DNA from: DAIOEK01 sp963828285
Lineage (GTDB): Bacteria > Chloroflexota > Anaerolineae > Anaerolineales > Anaerolineaceae
Length of the DNA stretch: 64,000 bases
Direction: 5' to 3'
Assembly (NCBI GenBank): GCA_963828285.1
Contig: CAWHEB010000002.1
Coordinates: 1,302,001 to 1,366,000, forward strand
The stretch's first letter is position 1; every line of letters begins with the position of its first letter. The position numbers were made by a program, and so were the translations under genes. Shown here piece after piece: positions 17,065-25,934 of the stretch. Below the pieces are notes generated by a model. It saw only the letters and a list, made by a program, of their open reading frames with translations. It was not told the DNA's origin and searched no databases.

Positions 17065-17452
17065 ATGCCGATTCTACAGTGGAACCAATCTGTATCTGTA
17101 AACGATGCCGATATCGATGGACAGCACAAGAAATTGATTGATATGATTAATAATCTCCACGATTCGATGGGTCAAGGAAAAGGAAAAGAAACCCTCGGAT
17201 CAAGTTCTTGATGGATTGATCGACTACACTAAAATCCATTTTACGTTTGAAGAAAACCGTATGAAAAAAGAGAATTACATAGGTTACCTCGCCCACAAAG
17301 GAGAACACGATCGATTTACTAAAAAGGTGGTGGACTTACAAAATCAATTTCATGGGGGCAAATTTTCATTGACTATAGAAGTGTCCACTTTCTTGAAGGA
17401 TTGGCTGGTTAATCATATTCAGGTGATTGATAAGAAAGCTTTCGGTAAATAA
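17065..17452 (+). pseudogene. Bacteriohemerythrin (copy 2), disrupted by a 1-base insertion
   Basis: The reading frame begins at ATG 17065 with AAGGAG upstream and matches copy 1 until Gly-Lys-Gly-Lys-Glu-Thr-Leu-Gly, then hits TGA at 17209. The rest of the protein continues in the +1 frame from 17201 as Gln-Val-Leu-Asp-Gly-Leu-Ile-Asp-Tyr and runs to TAA at 17450. Removing one base (T17200 in GGAT-CAAG) restores a 128-residue protein, exactly the length of copy 1, with all iron ligands kept. The near-perfect conservation beyond the break suggests a very recent mutation or a sequence error. The intact form would be a second O2-binding hemerythrin. Confidence 0.88.
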
Positions 17453-17540
17453 CGATCAGTTTGTCCCTTAAGAATCACTCACATAGGTTTATCATATTGC
17501 AATTGCCATGTAATTCTTTATAATTATGAAATAGACTTTT

Positions 17541-17564
17541 TGCCGCAACTGCGGCATTTTTTTT
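17541..17564 (+). terminator. Rho-independent terminator after hemerythrin pair
   Basis: A 6-bp GC-rich stem TGCCGC / GCGGCA with an AACT loop and eight T residues. Confidence 0.85.
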
Positions 17565-17567
17565 GAG

Positions 17568-17598
17568 TTGACTTGAGAGCGCTCCCAGTGATTACGAT
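17568..17598 (+). promoter_or_regulatory. Promoter with CelR-like LacI-family operator before GH94 gene
   Basis: TTGACT (17568-17573) is a good -35 box. The next 14 bases (17574-17587) are TGAGAGCGCTCCCA, one mismatch from the palindrome TGGGAGCGCTCCCA known for CelR and related LacI-family sugar repressors. A possible -10 (TACGAT, 17593-17598) lies 19 bases after the -35. A repressor here would sit between the two promoter boxes. No LacI-family gene is in the window. Confidence 0.6.
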
Positions 17599-17689
17599 GT
17601 GATAAGGATTTAAATCTTTCAACCCGCACGTTTTATATTCATTGCTATCATACAAATACCACAATTTATGAACATGTAAGGAATCACTT

Positions 17690-20114
17690 ATGGGAAAGTA
17701 TGGATATTTTGATCAACAAAATAAAGAATATGTGATCACGAACCCAATGACTCCACGGAAATGGATAAATTACATCGGCGACATGCAGTTCGGTGGATTT
17801 GTGGATCAAACAGGTGGTTCTCTTCTTTGCAAGGGAGATCCCGGTCTTAATCGCATTACGAGATATGTTGCTCAATTACCTGCGTCCGATTTTAAAGGCG
17901 AATCTCTTTATTTACGCATCCACAATGGTACAGAGTATGAAATCGTAAAACCATTTTTATCACCCGGATCAAGAGTTCCGGATTTCTATGAATGTCATAT
18001 CGGTCTTGGGTACACTCGGATCCTTTCCAGTCGTGGACGGTATCCAGTCTGATACACTCATTTTCGTACCTCCGGGAGCTTCTTGCGAGATTCGTCGAAT
18101 CAATATTAGAAATTTAAGATCCGAAAATGTATCTCTGGATTTGATCCCTGTTGTGGAATATTCCCACTTTGATGCATTGAAACAATTTACAAATGCGGAC
18201 TGGGTTCCGCAAACAATGCAAAGCAGCCTGATTGAATTGCCAAACAAGATGATCATCTTGAAGCAGTGCGCTTACATGAAAAATGGGGTGGCAGAGAATT
18301 ACTTCTGCTCGGATCTTCCCGTCAGTTCTTATGAAACCGATCGGACAAAGTTTTTAGGGAATAATGAATACGGCACCTGGGCTGAACCGGTAAGCCTACA
18401 ATCCGAGGATCTACCATGTACCCTCGCCCAAAATGGGGATAACATCGCAGCATTATTAGTTACTATGACCGATCTGGCTCCCAATGAAGAGAGAACAGCC
18501 ATATTCCAATTGGGACAGGTCGATCGTGTGGCTGATCATATTGAAACCATCATGAATTGGCTCTATCCCGCCAATATTGAATCCGCCCTCAAGAAACTGA
18601 ATGATTTTTGGTCTGAATACTTATCCAAAATTCAAGTGGAAACGCCGGATAAATCTTTGGATCTTTTGTTGAATATACATAATCCCAGACAGTGTTACAC
18701 AACAAAAACCTGGTCCAGATATCTCTCCTTATACCAACTGGGATATGGTTCACGGGGTATGGGTGTAAGGGATAGTTCTCAAGATGTGATGGGAATTTTG
18801 TCCTCCAGGCCTGCTGAAGCCAGGGAATTGTTATCCAACCTGTTGCAGGTTCAGAAAACTGCCGGGAATGCCATGCACCAATTCTATCCGATCAACATGG
18901 AAGCTTCAGTTGGAGATGCGGTGGAGTACCCGGACCATCCACAATATTACGGTGACGATCATCTGTGGATCATTCTGGCAACCTGCGAATATTTGAAGGA
19001 AACCGGTGATTTCTCTTTTCTTAACGAAATGCTTCCATACTATCCTGATAACCATATCGATGATCCTGTTATGGCCAGTGTCTTGGATCACCTTGAAAAC
19101 GCATTGAGATTTACGATAAATAATATTGGTAAGAACGGATTACCGCTGCTCGGTTTCGCTGATTGGAATGACACCATCAATTTACCTGCTGGGGCAGAAT
19201 CCATGTTTATTGCCTGCCTTTTTGGAAAAGCATGCCTTGAGATGATCGAACTATGCAAGCACCTGAGTCTGCCCGAGCGGGTACTAAACTACACCACCTG
19301 GTATCAAGAAATGAAAACCGGCTTTGAAAATATCGCGTGGGACGGTGAATGGTTCCGAAGTTATATCACCGCGGATGGAGCGATATTGGGTTCTGCAGAA
19401 AACAAACATGGCAAATTGTATACCTATGGACAAGCCTGGCCGGTGATTGCAGGTTTTGCCACACAGGATCAAACTCTCAAAGCATTGGATTCAGTCTATC
19501 AGAAGTTGAATACCAAAAACGGGATTAAACTCAGCACGCCTGGATTCAACGGATACGACAGAAATATTGGCGGCATCACAACCTATCCCCCGGGAGCGAA
19601 AGAGAATTGCGGAATTTTTGTCCATGTAAATCCATGGGTGATCATCGCCGAAACCATGAATGGAAATGGTGACCGTGCATTTGAATACTACTCGCAGATC
19701 AATCCGATCAACAAAAATGACGATATAGATACATACGAGATGGAGCCTTATGTTTTCTCGCAAAATATTTTAGGGGATGAGCATCCTAAATTCGGTATGG
19801 CAAGAAATTCCTGGCTGTCAGGGACCGCTTCGTGGATGTACCAGGCAGGAATACAGGCAATCCTCGGAATTAAACCTGGATACAATGGTTTGATCATTCA
19901 ACCCTGTATCCCCCGAACATGGAAACGATACAAAATCTCCCGTGTGTTCCGCGATGTTAAGTATCAAATTACTGTTACGAATCCTGATGGAGTAACCAAC
20001 GGTATAAAAGAAATTCGCTTGAATGGTGCTGTTTTGGATGGGAATGTGATTCCAATTATCGCAAGCGGAAAAACAGTTGAAGTTATGGTCAAATTAGGTC
20101 AGAATCACCAATGA
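17690..20114 (+). pseudogene. GH94 glycoside phosphorylase (cellobiose phosphorylase type), frameshifted
   Basis: Two overlapping frames together encode one GH94 enzyme of about 807 residues, the normal family size. The first frame (ATG 17690, AAGGA upstream) gives the N-terminal beta-sandwich up to Gly-Leu-Gly-Tyr-Thr-Arg-Ile-Leu-Ser-Ser. The second continues with Val-Asp-Gly-Ile-Gln-Ser-Asp and holds the (alpha/alpha)6 barrel, including Gly-Arg-type Gly-Met-Gly-Val-Arg-Asp-Ser and the catalytic acid region Ala-Asp-Trp-Asn-Asp-Thr. Deleting one base near 18032 fuses them. GH94 enzymes phosphorolyse beta-glucosides such as cellobiose to glucose 1-phosphate. The upstream CelR-like site favours a cellobiose-type substrate. 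Whether the break is real or an assembly error cannot be told. Confidence 0.85.
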
Positions 20115-20253
20115 TCCACAATAAATAATGTTTTGATCATGATGTCTTTTTAACTGATGTTTTATTATGATATGGACATGTTGACTCCATGTTTTCTTTG
20201 ATAATTCCATTGATATAATTAGGCGAAATTTACTCCATCCAATGGGACATGTA

Positions 20254-20856
20254 ATGAAAATTTGTATCGCCACAGAAAATAGAGGGAAACTCATTGAGCT
20301 TCAATCTTTGTTGATTTCTCCCAATCTACAGTTGATCCTTGCCTCTGACATGGGCATAGATTTACATGTTGCTGAAACCGGTACTACCTACGCACAAAAT
20401 GCTGCCTTGAAAGCTGCTGCTTATGCCAACGCTACCAGAATCATAGCCCTTGGCGATGATTCTGGTTTGGAAGTTCAGGCTTTACAAGGTGCTCCGGGGT
20501 TGTATTCAAAACGCTATTCGTCTGATCCGCTAGCAACAGATGCGGATCGTAGAAAATTGTTGATCACAAATCTCCGAGCTTATCCAAAGCCATGGAAAGC
20601 CCGATTTACCTGTACTGTTTGTATTCAATCTCCGGATGGAGAACGCTGGTTTACCTCTGGGGAGTGTAGAGGAGAAATTATTGAAACGGAAAGAGGTGAA
20701 GGTGGGTTTGGTTATGACCGCATCTTTGAGTGTGCTGGTATAGGGAAAACAATGGCGGAGCTATCCATGGCTGAAAAAAACGTCCTTAGTCATCGCGCCA
20801 GAGCTGTCCTTGCAGCTCTCCCAATTCTTGAAAGGTTGGCATCTGAAGAGAAATGA
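20254..20856 (+). CDS. rdgB: RdgB/HAM1 family dITP/XTP pyrophosphatase
   Basis: A 200-residue protein starting Met-Lys-Ile-Cys-Ile-Ala-Thr-Glu-Asn, the family's phosphate-binding Ser/Thr-x-Asn-x-x-Lys start. It continues with Ala-Leu-Gly-Asp-Asp-Ser-Gly-Leu-Glu-Val and Ala-Pro-Gly-Leu-Tyr-Ser-Lys-Arg-Tyr, then Gly-Phe-Gly-Tyr-Asp-Arg-Ile-Phe and a C-terminal Ser-His-Arg-Ala-Arg-Ala. It hydrolyses non-canonical purine triphosphates to keep them out of DNA and RNA. The ATG at 20254 with GGGA six bases upstream is chosen over an ATG four codons earlier. The stop overlaps the next gene by four bases (ATGA). Confidence 0.94.
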   Translation: MKICIATENRGKLIELQSLLISPNLQLILASDMGIDLHVAETGTTYAQNAALKAAAYANATRIIALGDDSGLEVQALQGAPGLYSKRYSSDPLATDADRRKLLITNLRAYPKPWKARFTCTVCIQSPDGERWFTSGECRGEIIETERGEGGFGYDRIFECAGIGKTMAELSMAEKNVLSHRARAVLAALPILERLASEEK

Positions 20857-21728
20857 TGGACAAACCACATCAATTCACTGAACATGTTTGGGTATTCAAC
20901 AGCAAGTGGATGAACTACCACAGTGGTTTGATCGCTTCAGGCGATCACTGTTGGCTTATCGACCCCGGGATAACTATCGCTGAAACGGAATCCATCCGCC
21001 TGTTCATGGATGATCAACACTTGTCATGCCATGGGATGGTTCTTACCCATTTCCACTGGGACCATATCTTGGGTGCAGGCGCTTTTCCCGAGGTTCCCAT
21101 CCTGACCCATCAGCTCTTCCCGGCATTACAACATCAATTCCAGAAGCAAACAGAAAAATCAATAAATAAGTGGTTTGTGCAGGAAGGTCAAATTACCCCG
21201 GATTGGGATACCAAATTTTCGCCTGCTTCTCTTATTTCCACCAGAACGCGCTATCATTTGGACGACCTGGAGATCCAGTTGATTCCATTACCAGGGCATA
21301 CCGCTGACCAAATTGGCGTGTATCTGCCGGAAGAGAAATTTCTCTGGGCGGCAGATACACTCAGTGATATTGAAATCCCTTTCATCAGTAGTTCCGGAGC
21401 GGCTTACCTTCATTCATTGCAAAAACTTCAATCCCTGGCAATTGATGTGCTGATCCCGGGTCACGGTAACCCGGCTCTCTCACCTGAGGAATGCTCAACC
21501 AGGTTGGAAACAGATACTGACTATCTGGTTCAGGTTTCAGCGAGAGTGATCCAGGGTGTGGCAAGACAATTTTCCCTTGAGACCATTCTAACTACTTGTA
21601 AGAATATCCCTATAGTTAACGAGCAGGATAATAAAATACCCCATTTATGGAATGTGGAAAGTCTTTTCCTCGAAGCAGGTGGGGATCCTAATGGTAAGAT
21701 GATTGGTTGGGAGCGTGAGTGGGAATAA
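20853..21728 (+). CDS. Metallo-beta-lactamase-fold hydrolase
   Basis: A 291-residue protein with the MBL signature Thr-His-Phe-His-Trp-Asp-His (metal ligands at about residues 66, 68, 70 and 71), a further ligand in Pro-Leu-Pro-Gly-His-Thr, an Asp in Ala-Ala-Asp-Thr, and Pro-Gly-His-Gly. This is the glyoxalase II/hydrolase layout with two metal ions. The substrate is unknown. It overlaps rdgB by four bases, so translation is likely coupled. The 3' end overlaps the convergent grpB gene by 41 bases. Confidence 0.8.
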   Translation: MMDKPHQFTEHVWVFNSKWMNYHSGLIASGDHCWLIDPGITIAETESIRLFMDDQHLSCHGMVLTHFHWDHILGAGAFPEVPILTHQLFPALQHQFQKQTEKSINKWFVQEGQITPDWDTKFSPASLISTRTRYHLDDLEIQLIPLPGHTADQIGVYLPEEKFLWAADTLSDIEIPFISSSGAAYLHSLQKLQSLAIDVLIPGHGNPALSPEECSTRLETDTDYLVQVSARVIQGVARQFSLETILTTCKNIPIVNEQDNKIPHLWNVESLFLEAGGDPNGKMIGWEREWE

Positions 21729-22239
21729 ATCCTGCGAGTGTTTGGATCCGCAGGATGAATTCGGATTTTGCATCCGTGTATCCACTGCGGTCAGAACCAT
21801 ACTGAGTTGCCAAGTTCTTTTTTAATTCACCATATTCATCACGTGATTCCGGATGATCTCTCATATAATCACGAAAAGCGATATGTCTGCGCCAAAAATC
21901 AGAATCCACTACTACCATATGAATGTGAACCCGATCAGATAAGTCGCCTTCTTTAACGAAATATCTTCGTTCAGGCATATCCTCTTCGTAGATGGATATA
22001 TATTCGTATCCCAGAGAACAAATGTCTGGGATCAGTCCATTTGCGATTTCCAGGCTTTCAACCCCCGCCAGGATATCTATCGTTGGTTTTGCGGGTAATC
22101 CAGGTATGGATGTACTTCCTATGTGTTCAATCTTGATTATTTGACCAACACAGGCAGTATTCAGAGTTTTCATTTCGGATTTGAATAAATCCGGCCATTC
22201 CGGATTGTAGTCTTCAATCCTGATAGCATACTGCTTCAT
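21688..22239 (-). CDS. GrpB family (UPF0157) nucleotidyltransferase-fold protein
   Basis: A 183-residue protein with the GrpB pattern: Tyr-Asn-Pro-Glu-Trp-Pro near the start, Glu-His-Ile-Gly-Ser-Thr-Ser-Ile-Pro-Gly-Leu, Lys-Pro-x-Ile-Asp-Ile-Leu, Arg-Val-His-Ile-His and Tyr-x-x-x-Lys-Ser near the C-terminus. The fold is nucleotidyltransferase-like; functions are poorly known. The start at 22239 is fixed by a four-base ATGA overlap with a 42-codon gene upstream. Its end overlaps the MBL gene on the other strand. Confidence 0.85.
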   Translation of the reverse strand: MKQYAIRIEDYNPEWPDLFKSEMKTLNTACVGQIIKIEHIGSTSIPGLPAKPTIDILAGVESLEIANGLIPDICSLGYEYISIYEEDMPERRYFVKEGDLSDRVHIHMVVVDSDFWRRHIAFRDYMRDHPESRDEYGELKKNLATQYGSDRSGYTDAKSEFILRIQTLAGFIPTHAPNQSSYH

Positions 22240-22364
22240 TTTACCAAGACAAGGATCCACGAGAGAATGAGAATGACTGAAACGATCACAAATACGATGC
22301 GTTGCAATCTCATTTTTCTTTGTTCATGATTTATATTGCTTTTATTTTTTGTATTTTGGGTCAT
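22236..22364 (-). CDS. 42-residue single-helix membrane peptide coupled to grpB
   Basis: A short open frame on the minus strand, ATG 22364 to TGA 22236. It encodes a hydrophilic N-terminus rich in Asn, Lys and Gln with several Arg, then a strongly hydrophobic Val/Ile/Leu segment of about 19 residues ending Leu-Val-Lys. The stop overlaps the grpB ATG by four bases, a normal sign of translational coupling in this window. The layout is that of a small inner-membrane peptide with its N-terminus inside. I do not recognise a family. The ribosome-binding site is weak. Confidence 0.55.
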   Translation of the reverse strand: MTQNTKNKSNINHEQRKMRLQRIVFVIVSVILILSWILVLVK

Positions 22365-22426
22365 TTTCTTCAACTCTTTATATGTAATTTCTAAATTGTA
22401 CCAGTAATTCATTTTTGCGATTTCTA

Positions 22427-22468
22427 AATTAAAATCTCAGGTGGATGACCTTTCAGTCATCCACCTGA
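22427..22468 (-). terminator. Rho-independent terminator after baeRF gene
   Basis: A perfect 13-bp inverted repeat, TCAGGTGGATGAC (22437-22449) and its complement (22456-22468), with a six-base loop. On the minus strand it is followed by a T-rich tract. It lies about 50 bases after the stop of the minus-strand gene ending at 22517. Confidence 0.88.
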
Positions 22469-22516
22469 CCGACTTCGTTGAGGTTTCGGGATATTACGAA
22501 TCGGTACATCGACCGA

Positions 22517-23617
22517 TCAATACCTCAGTATTGCTGCAATATTTCCAACTTGTTCTAATTCCGGATTTTGATGTAAAACATCAACTTCTCCTCCAGACTG
22601 TAGGACAGATCTGACCGCGACATCAACTACATCCAGTACTGGCTGAGTTTTTTCGCTACAGATCGGGCAGGTTTCCAATTTGTGCGCGGAGAGGAATCCG
22701 CAATTGGGACATTTGACGCCTTGTGAAAAGAACCCTTCGTTGAAAAGTAGATTCATCACCCTGTTTTCGCTCACGGCCGAAAGGGTCTTTTCCAATCCCA
22801 CCGCTCCACCGGATCCCTTCGCGGCTGAAGTGATCGACATATCCACCAGTTTGCCTTCCCGTTTTTGTTCCGCTTCCAGACCTATTTGCATTGCCTTTTG
22901 TAGAACTTCATTACCACTCGCTGTAATTGGCAGATTAAACGTCCCTACGACCAGACTTTGCCAGGATTTTGGGAGCAAGCTTAGGAAGAAAGATACATTT
23001 TCGTCTGTTCCGCCGATGACAATTCGTCTGACATGTTTTTGTTCAAAAAAATGGACTGCAAAATCAACTGAATCCTTCATGTTTCTGTCAACTACTTCAT
23101 CCGCATACCCGGTTTGACCGGATGAGCCGCCTCTTCTGCCGGGTACGGAGGATGCTCCACCCCGTTTCGTGTGTTTTACTTCTTCTCCCACAATCCCTTG
23201 TTGTTCTTCAAGCATCCCAAGATTGAAAAAGAAAGAACGGGCACCTTGTTTATCAACCAGTACAACTCCGTAACCACCAAAGGAGTCCCACAGATCTGCC
23301 AGTGGTTTAAAGTGGGGATGGTCGCTAACTCGAATCCTACTTCGGACTGCGATGGTCAAGGGAAATGCCTTGAAATAATTTTGACCAACACAGGAAAATA
23401 CAGCAACACTGCGCCCGCTCCAATCATATTCTCTGGCGAAATACTGCTCAACACGTTCAGTGTCCGCTGCCAGATCAACTCCCTTAAGCAAGGTCCGCAT
23501 CCTAAGCCGGTATGCATCCGCATTACCTTCGGATGGATCGGTATTCAAATATAGACTCAGAACAGGTTCAGGCGCAGTAAAGTGCAACAGCTCCTGCAAA
23601 TCACTTTCTGTCAACAT
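22517..23617 (-). CDS. Bacterial eRF1-like (baeRF family) protein with C-terminal zinc ribbon
   Basis: A 366-residue protein resembling the bacterial archaeo-eukaryotic release-factor-like (baeRF) families. Its N-terminal domain has Val-Leu-Ser-Leu-Tyr-Leu-Asn-Thr-Asp, followed by an RNase H-like domain with Val-Val-Asp-Arg-Asn and Ile-Val-Ile-Gly-Gly-Thr-Asp-Glu. Then comes an L7Ae-like region, a Cys-Pro-Asn-Cys / Cys-Pro-Ile-Cys ribbon (about residues 302-323) and a final eRF1-like segment. A Gly/Arg/Ser-rich loop at about 150-168 lies where release factors and Vms1/VLRF1 proteins carry their catalytic Gly-x-x-Gln loop; it contains Gly-Ser-Ser-Gly-Gln. A role in ribosome rescue or peptidyl-tRNA cleavage is an inference. 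AAGGAGG precedes the ATG. Confidence 0.72.
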   Translation of the reverse strand: MLTESDLQELLHFTAPEPVLSLYLNTDPSEGNADAYRLRMRTLLKGVDLAADTERVEQYFAREYDWSGRSVAVFSCVGQNYFKAFPLTIAVRSRIRVSDHPHFKPLADLWDSFGGYGVVLVDKQGARSFFFNLGMLEEQQGIVGEEVKHTKRGGASSVPGRRGGSSGQTGYADEVVDRNMKDSVDFAVHFFEQKHVRRIVIGGTDENVSFFLSLLPKSWQSLVVGTFNLPITASGNEVLQKAMQIGLEAEQKREGKLVDMSITSAAKGSGGAVGLEKTLSAVSENRVMNLLFNEGFFSQGVKCPNCGFLSAHKLETCPICSEKTQPVLDVVDVAVRSVLQSGGEVDVLHQNPELEQVGNIAAILRY

Positions 23618-23651
23618 ACTCCCTCCTTTCAGGGTAGCAGGACGTACTTGA

Positions 23652-24815
23652 TTATGGGCGGGAACCTAATGTGAGCGTGATCTCCTTTTGTTGATTATCT
23701 CGGATAACAGATAGCACAACTTGATCTCCTGGCGCCTTCTCGTTGATCAGGTATTTCAACAGGTCTGCAAAAGTTAATATTTTATTTCCGTCTATAGCCA
23801 CGACCAAATCACCGCCTGCTAATAGACCTTGAATATCAGTGGGTTTCGTTCCTGCAATTACACCTGCGTTTTCTGCAGGACCTCCAGGTACAACCTCGAC
23901 GATATATGCACCTGTGGATTGGGATAAACCGAGCGACTTCTGGACTGACAACGACATATCCGGTAAGCTGGATAGTCCAAGGTATGGGTAATCGTACTTC
24001 CCGTTTGCGATCAGTTCAGGGATAACCCGCTTGACAATATTGATTGGAACTGCAAAACCGATCCCAATATTCCCTGGCTCCCCGCCCACTGTAGCTCCAC
24101 TGGTTCTAATAGCCCGGTTGATCCCGATGACTTCACCATTAAGATTTAAGAGTGGGCCACCAGAGTTCCCTGGATTGATGGCTGCGTCTGTCTGAATAAT
24201 GTCACCGGCTGTATATACATTTCCACCACCAGAATCGTGCAATGAATCCAGAGTTCTGCCTAGGGCAGATATAATCCCAATGGTCATTGTCCCATTCAAC
24301 CCGAACGGATTACCAATTGCGACTACAGTTTGACCTACTTTCACCGAATTGGAATTCCCCAGGGATAATGGATGAAGTTCACTTTCAGGAGCATCTACTT
24401 TAACGATGGCTATATCCGAATCCGTATCAGTCCCGATCACCTTTCCTGTTGTCTTAAATCCTGATGGAAAATCGACTTCAATATCAGTCGCACCTTCCAC
24501 AACGTGGTAATTGGTAATGACATAGCCATTCGTATCATAAACAAAACCAGATCCCTGCCCATCCCCGACGGTGGAAGAAACCTGAATAGAAACGACTCCG
24601 GGACTGACCTGCTCATACAATGCAACTTGTACAGCATCTTTTTCACCCAGGTTTAAGGATGGGAGGTTTTGAATAGGCAGATTTGATATTTGGGTTGGTA
24701 TTTCAGCAGCTATCGTTGGAAGAATACTCTTCTGGACTAGTGATGTTGGTGAAACACAGGCTAATATACTTGCCATGATGATAAATAATGGTAATAGTAT
24801 TTTATATCTTTTCAT
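23652..24815 (-). CDS. HtrA/DegP-type serine protease, lipoprotein with PDZ domain
   Basis: A 387-residue trypsin-like protease. The N-terminus has a lipobox ending in Leu-Ala-Cys (residue 20). The catalytic triad reads His in Asn-Tyr-His-Val-Val, Asp in Asp-Ser-Asp-Ile-Ala, and Ser in Asn-Pro-Gly-Asn-Ser-Gly-Gly-Pro. A PDZ domain occupies about residues 290-385, with an Asn-Ala-Gly-Val plus Gly-Gly-Asp-Leu-Val-Val pattern. HtrA proteases degrade or refold damaged envelope proteins. It lies 21 bases downstream of the DnaJ-like gene, so the two probably form a protein-quality operon. GGAG precedes the ATG. Confidence 0.92.
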   Translation of the reverse strand: MKRYKILLPLFIIMASILACVSPTSLVQKSILPTIAAEIPTQISNLPIQNLPSLNLGEKDAVQVALYEQVSPGVVSIQVSSTVGDGQGSGFVYDTNGYVITNYHVVEGATDIEVDFPSGFKTTGKVIGTDTDSDIAIVKVDAPESELHPLSLGNSNSVKVGQTVVAIGNPFGLNGTMTIGIISALGRTLDSLHDSGGGNVYTAGDIIQTDAAINPGNSGGPLLNLNGEVIGINRAIRTSGATVGGEPGNIGIGFAVPINIVKRVIPELIANGKYDYPYLGLSSLPDMSLSVQKSLGLSQSTGAYIVEVVPGGPAENAGVIAGTKPTDIQGLLAGGDLVVAIDGNKILTFADLLKYLINEKAPGDQVVLSVIRDNQQKEITLTLGSRP

Positions 24816-24836
24816 TTTTACTCCTATACCGGTAAA

Positions 24837-25769
24837 TTATTGATGGTTTCCGGCTAACTTTCTCAAGACTGCTTTGTCTTCCTCGGTAAGTGTTCGCGGG
24901 ATGGTGATCTTCACTCTTACATATAAATCTCCAAACAAGGATGGATTCCGCAATGAAGGCATTCCCCGCCCGCTTAATCGTATACTTTGACCAGGTTGTG
25001 TTCCCGCTGGTATGGTGAGGGAAACACTTCCTGCAAGTGTAACAACATTTACTTGCCCACCCAACATGGCAGTATAAACATCCACACTGATATCTGTGTA
25101 AAGATCATTATCTTTTCGTTCGAAACGACCGTCTGGAGAGATATCTACAACCAGATATAGATCTGCTCGCAAATCAGGAGATGAACCTGCTGGAACACGA
25201 ATTTTTGTTCCAGTTTTTGCTCCTTTGGGTATCTTTAGTTCCAGCTTTTTATTTCCTGTCAAAATGGTGCGGGTGGTTCCAGAATATGCTTCATTCAATG
25301 AAATCGTGATCTGTTGTTCCGTGGCTCTGGGAGTGGCAGACCGGCTTGTTCGCTGCCGAAGATCACCTGATCCTTGTGGATTTGTTTCACCAAAGAACAT
25401 CCGGAAAAAATCCGAAAAGCCACCTCCAAATAGGTCTCCGAAATCTCCCACTTCCACCCGTTGAGCACCTCCACGGCTTGCTCCACGAGCGGATGTCCAT
25501 TGATTCCAATCAAACCCATTTGGAGTTCCACCTGCCTGCTGATATCTAAAGTAGGAATCTCCTAATTGATCATAGCGGCTTCGTTTTTCAGTATCGCTAA
25601 GAACTTGATAGGCTTCGTTTATATCTTTGAACTTGTCTTCTGCCTGCTTATTCCCCGGATTCTTATCGGGATGGTATTTCATAGCCAATTTTCGATAAGC
25701 TTTTTTAATCTCCTGGTCCGATGCAGATCGTTCAACGCCGAGAGTTTTATAATAATCTTTGTAATCCAT
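24837..25769 (-). CDS. cbpA: CbpA-like DnaJ co-chaperone (type II)
   Basis: A 310-residue J-domain protein: J domain at residues 3-68 with His-Pro-Asp, a Gly/Phe-rich stretch (about 75-140), then two beta-sandwich C-terminal domains. It has no DnaJ zinc-finger repeats, placing it with CbpA and eukaryotic type II Hsp40. It stimulates DnaK ATPase and delivers substrates. No dnaK or grpE is in the window. The minus-strand leader is AT-rich with no clear Shine-Dalgarno. A TTGACT hexamer lies about 40 bases upstream of the ATG. The protease gene follows closely. Confidence 0.9.
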   Translation of the reverse strand: MDYKDYYKTLGVERSASDQEIKKAYRKLAMKYHPDKNPGNKQAEDKFKDINEAYQVLSDTEKRSRYDQLGDSYFRYQQAGGTPNGFDWNQWTSARGASRGGAQRVEVGDFGDLFGGGFSDFFRMFFGETNPQGSGDLRQRTSRSATPRATEQQITISLNEAYSGTTRTILTGNKKLELKIPKGAKTGTKIRVPAGSSPDLRADLYLVVDISPDGRFERKDNDLYTDISVDVYTAMLGGQVNVVTLAGSVSLTIPAGTQPGQSIRLSGRGMPSLRNPSLFGDLYVRVKITIPRTLTEEDKAVLRKLAGNHQ

Positions 25770-25934
25770 ATTAAATTAATTATGATACGCTGCGGGGTAG
25801 AGTCAAGTGATAGTTGGATAATCATACATAGTTCTAATACTTTACTAATCGTTTGAACTCATTCTGGCTTGTATGCAACTAAATTTCCGCTCCATCGTAT
25901 GAATTGTAGTTATATCAAAACAGGAGCAAACAAA

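Noticed and set aside
17065..17452. Programmed +1 frameshifting as the main explanation for all broken genes
   Set aside because: In GH94 and GH4 the family-conserved residues resume well before the zero-frame stop, so the shift point is not at a slippery stop site. Insertions or errors explain these better.
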